Of a stretch of DNA of 25,171 bases, positions 25,147 to 25,171 are shown piece by piece. Position 1 is the first letter of the stretch, and every line of letters begins with the position of its first letter. The translations under genes were made by a program, and so were the position numbers. This stretch comes from JANYHF01 sp031393505 (lineage in GTDB: Bacteria > Pseudomonadota > Alphaproteobacteria > Rhizobiales > Hyphomicrobiaceae): assembly GCA_031393505.1 (NCBI GenBank), contig JANMVX010000057.1:1-25171 (forward strand), written 5' to 3'. The notes under the pieces are model-generated. The model was not told the origin of the DNA, did not search any database, and worked only from the letters and a program-made list of their open reading frames with translations.

Positions 25147-25171
25147 GGCGTAGGGGCGACCCGTGGGTCGC
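25147..25171 (+). repeat. REP-like palindromic repeat, copy 2 (cut by the window end)
   Basis: GGCGTAGGGGCGACCC followed by GTGGGTCGC is the exact reverse complement of 23-47. GTAG leads the palindrome. It begins 21 nt after the curlin-like stop, mirroring copy 1 after the amine oxidase stop, and the last bases of the right arm lie outside the window. Confidence 0.72.

Overview
The window is GC-rich, densely coded chromosomal DNA that most resembles an alphaproteobacterium. The clues are a YdcH/DUF465 small protein, a short stand-alone CcdA, an LpxH-like phosphoesterase next to a GT4 glycosyltransferase, a PleC/DivJ-style HisKA module, and an iron-sulfur APS-type CysH in a cysH-cysD-cysN operon. 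I cannot place it more finely from sequence alone. I saw no rRNA, convincing tRNA, CRISPR array, prophage or insertion sequence. Layout: (1) 61-5298, minus strand: a tightly spaced run fhs - benE-type transporter - arfB - copper amine oxidase, with a perfect palindrome just upstream of the amine oxidase. (2) 5437-5619: four related 24-nt units in alternating orientation forming nested hairpins, then pheT on the minus strand without an adjacent pheS. (3) 8549-9709, minus: a VOC-family protein followed by wrbA. (4) 9869-10348, plus: an antitoxin-first type II toxin-antitoxin pair, then pepN and a tiny stand-alone HisKA protein. (5) 13590-18004, minus: GT4 glycosyltransferase, LpxH-like phosphoesterase, ccdA, and a secreted TPR protein. 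Two oppositely oriented 7-bp repeat arrays separate ccdA from the TPR gene. (6) 18298-18933, plus: a DUF465 protein and a GFA-family gene broken by an apparent one-base insertion; rarA lies convergent on the minus strand. (7) 20388-21077, plus: a second, toxin-first TA module (RelE/HigB-like toxin plus XRE antitoxin) with a well-spaced promoter and an odd toxin start. (8) 21300-24651, plus: assimilatory sulfate operon cysH-cysD-cysN with overlapping stop/start codons. CysN carries a C-terminal DUF2061-like membrane domain where many relatives have an APS kinase domain. (9) 24757-25125, plus: a secreted curlin-like protein with seven exact 11-residue repeats. How the genes work together: CysD/CysN make APS from sulfate, and the APS-type CysH reduces it directly, so no APS kinase is needed. 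The glycosyltransferase and LpxH-like enzyme suggest envelope lipid or glycan work. The two TA pairs are the only clearly accessory genes. A GTAG-type palindromic repeat appears at both window edges, each time just past the 3' end of a gene, with two possible decayed copies inside, which suggests a dispersed REP family in this genome. The strongest leads are the CysN-DUF2061 fusion, the nested palindromic element before pheT, the regular curlin array, and the two toxin-antitoxin modules with unusual start regions.
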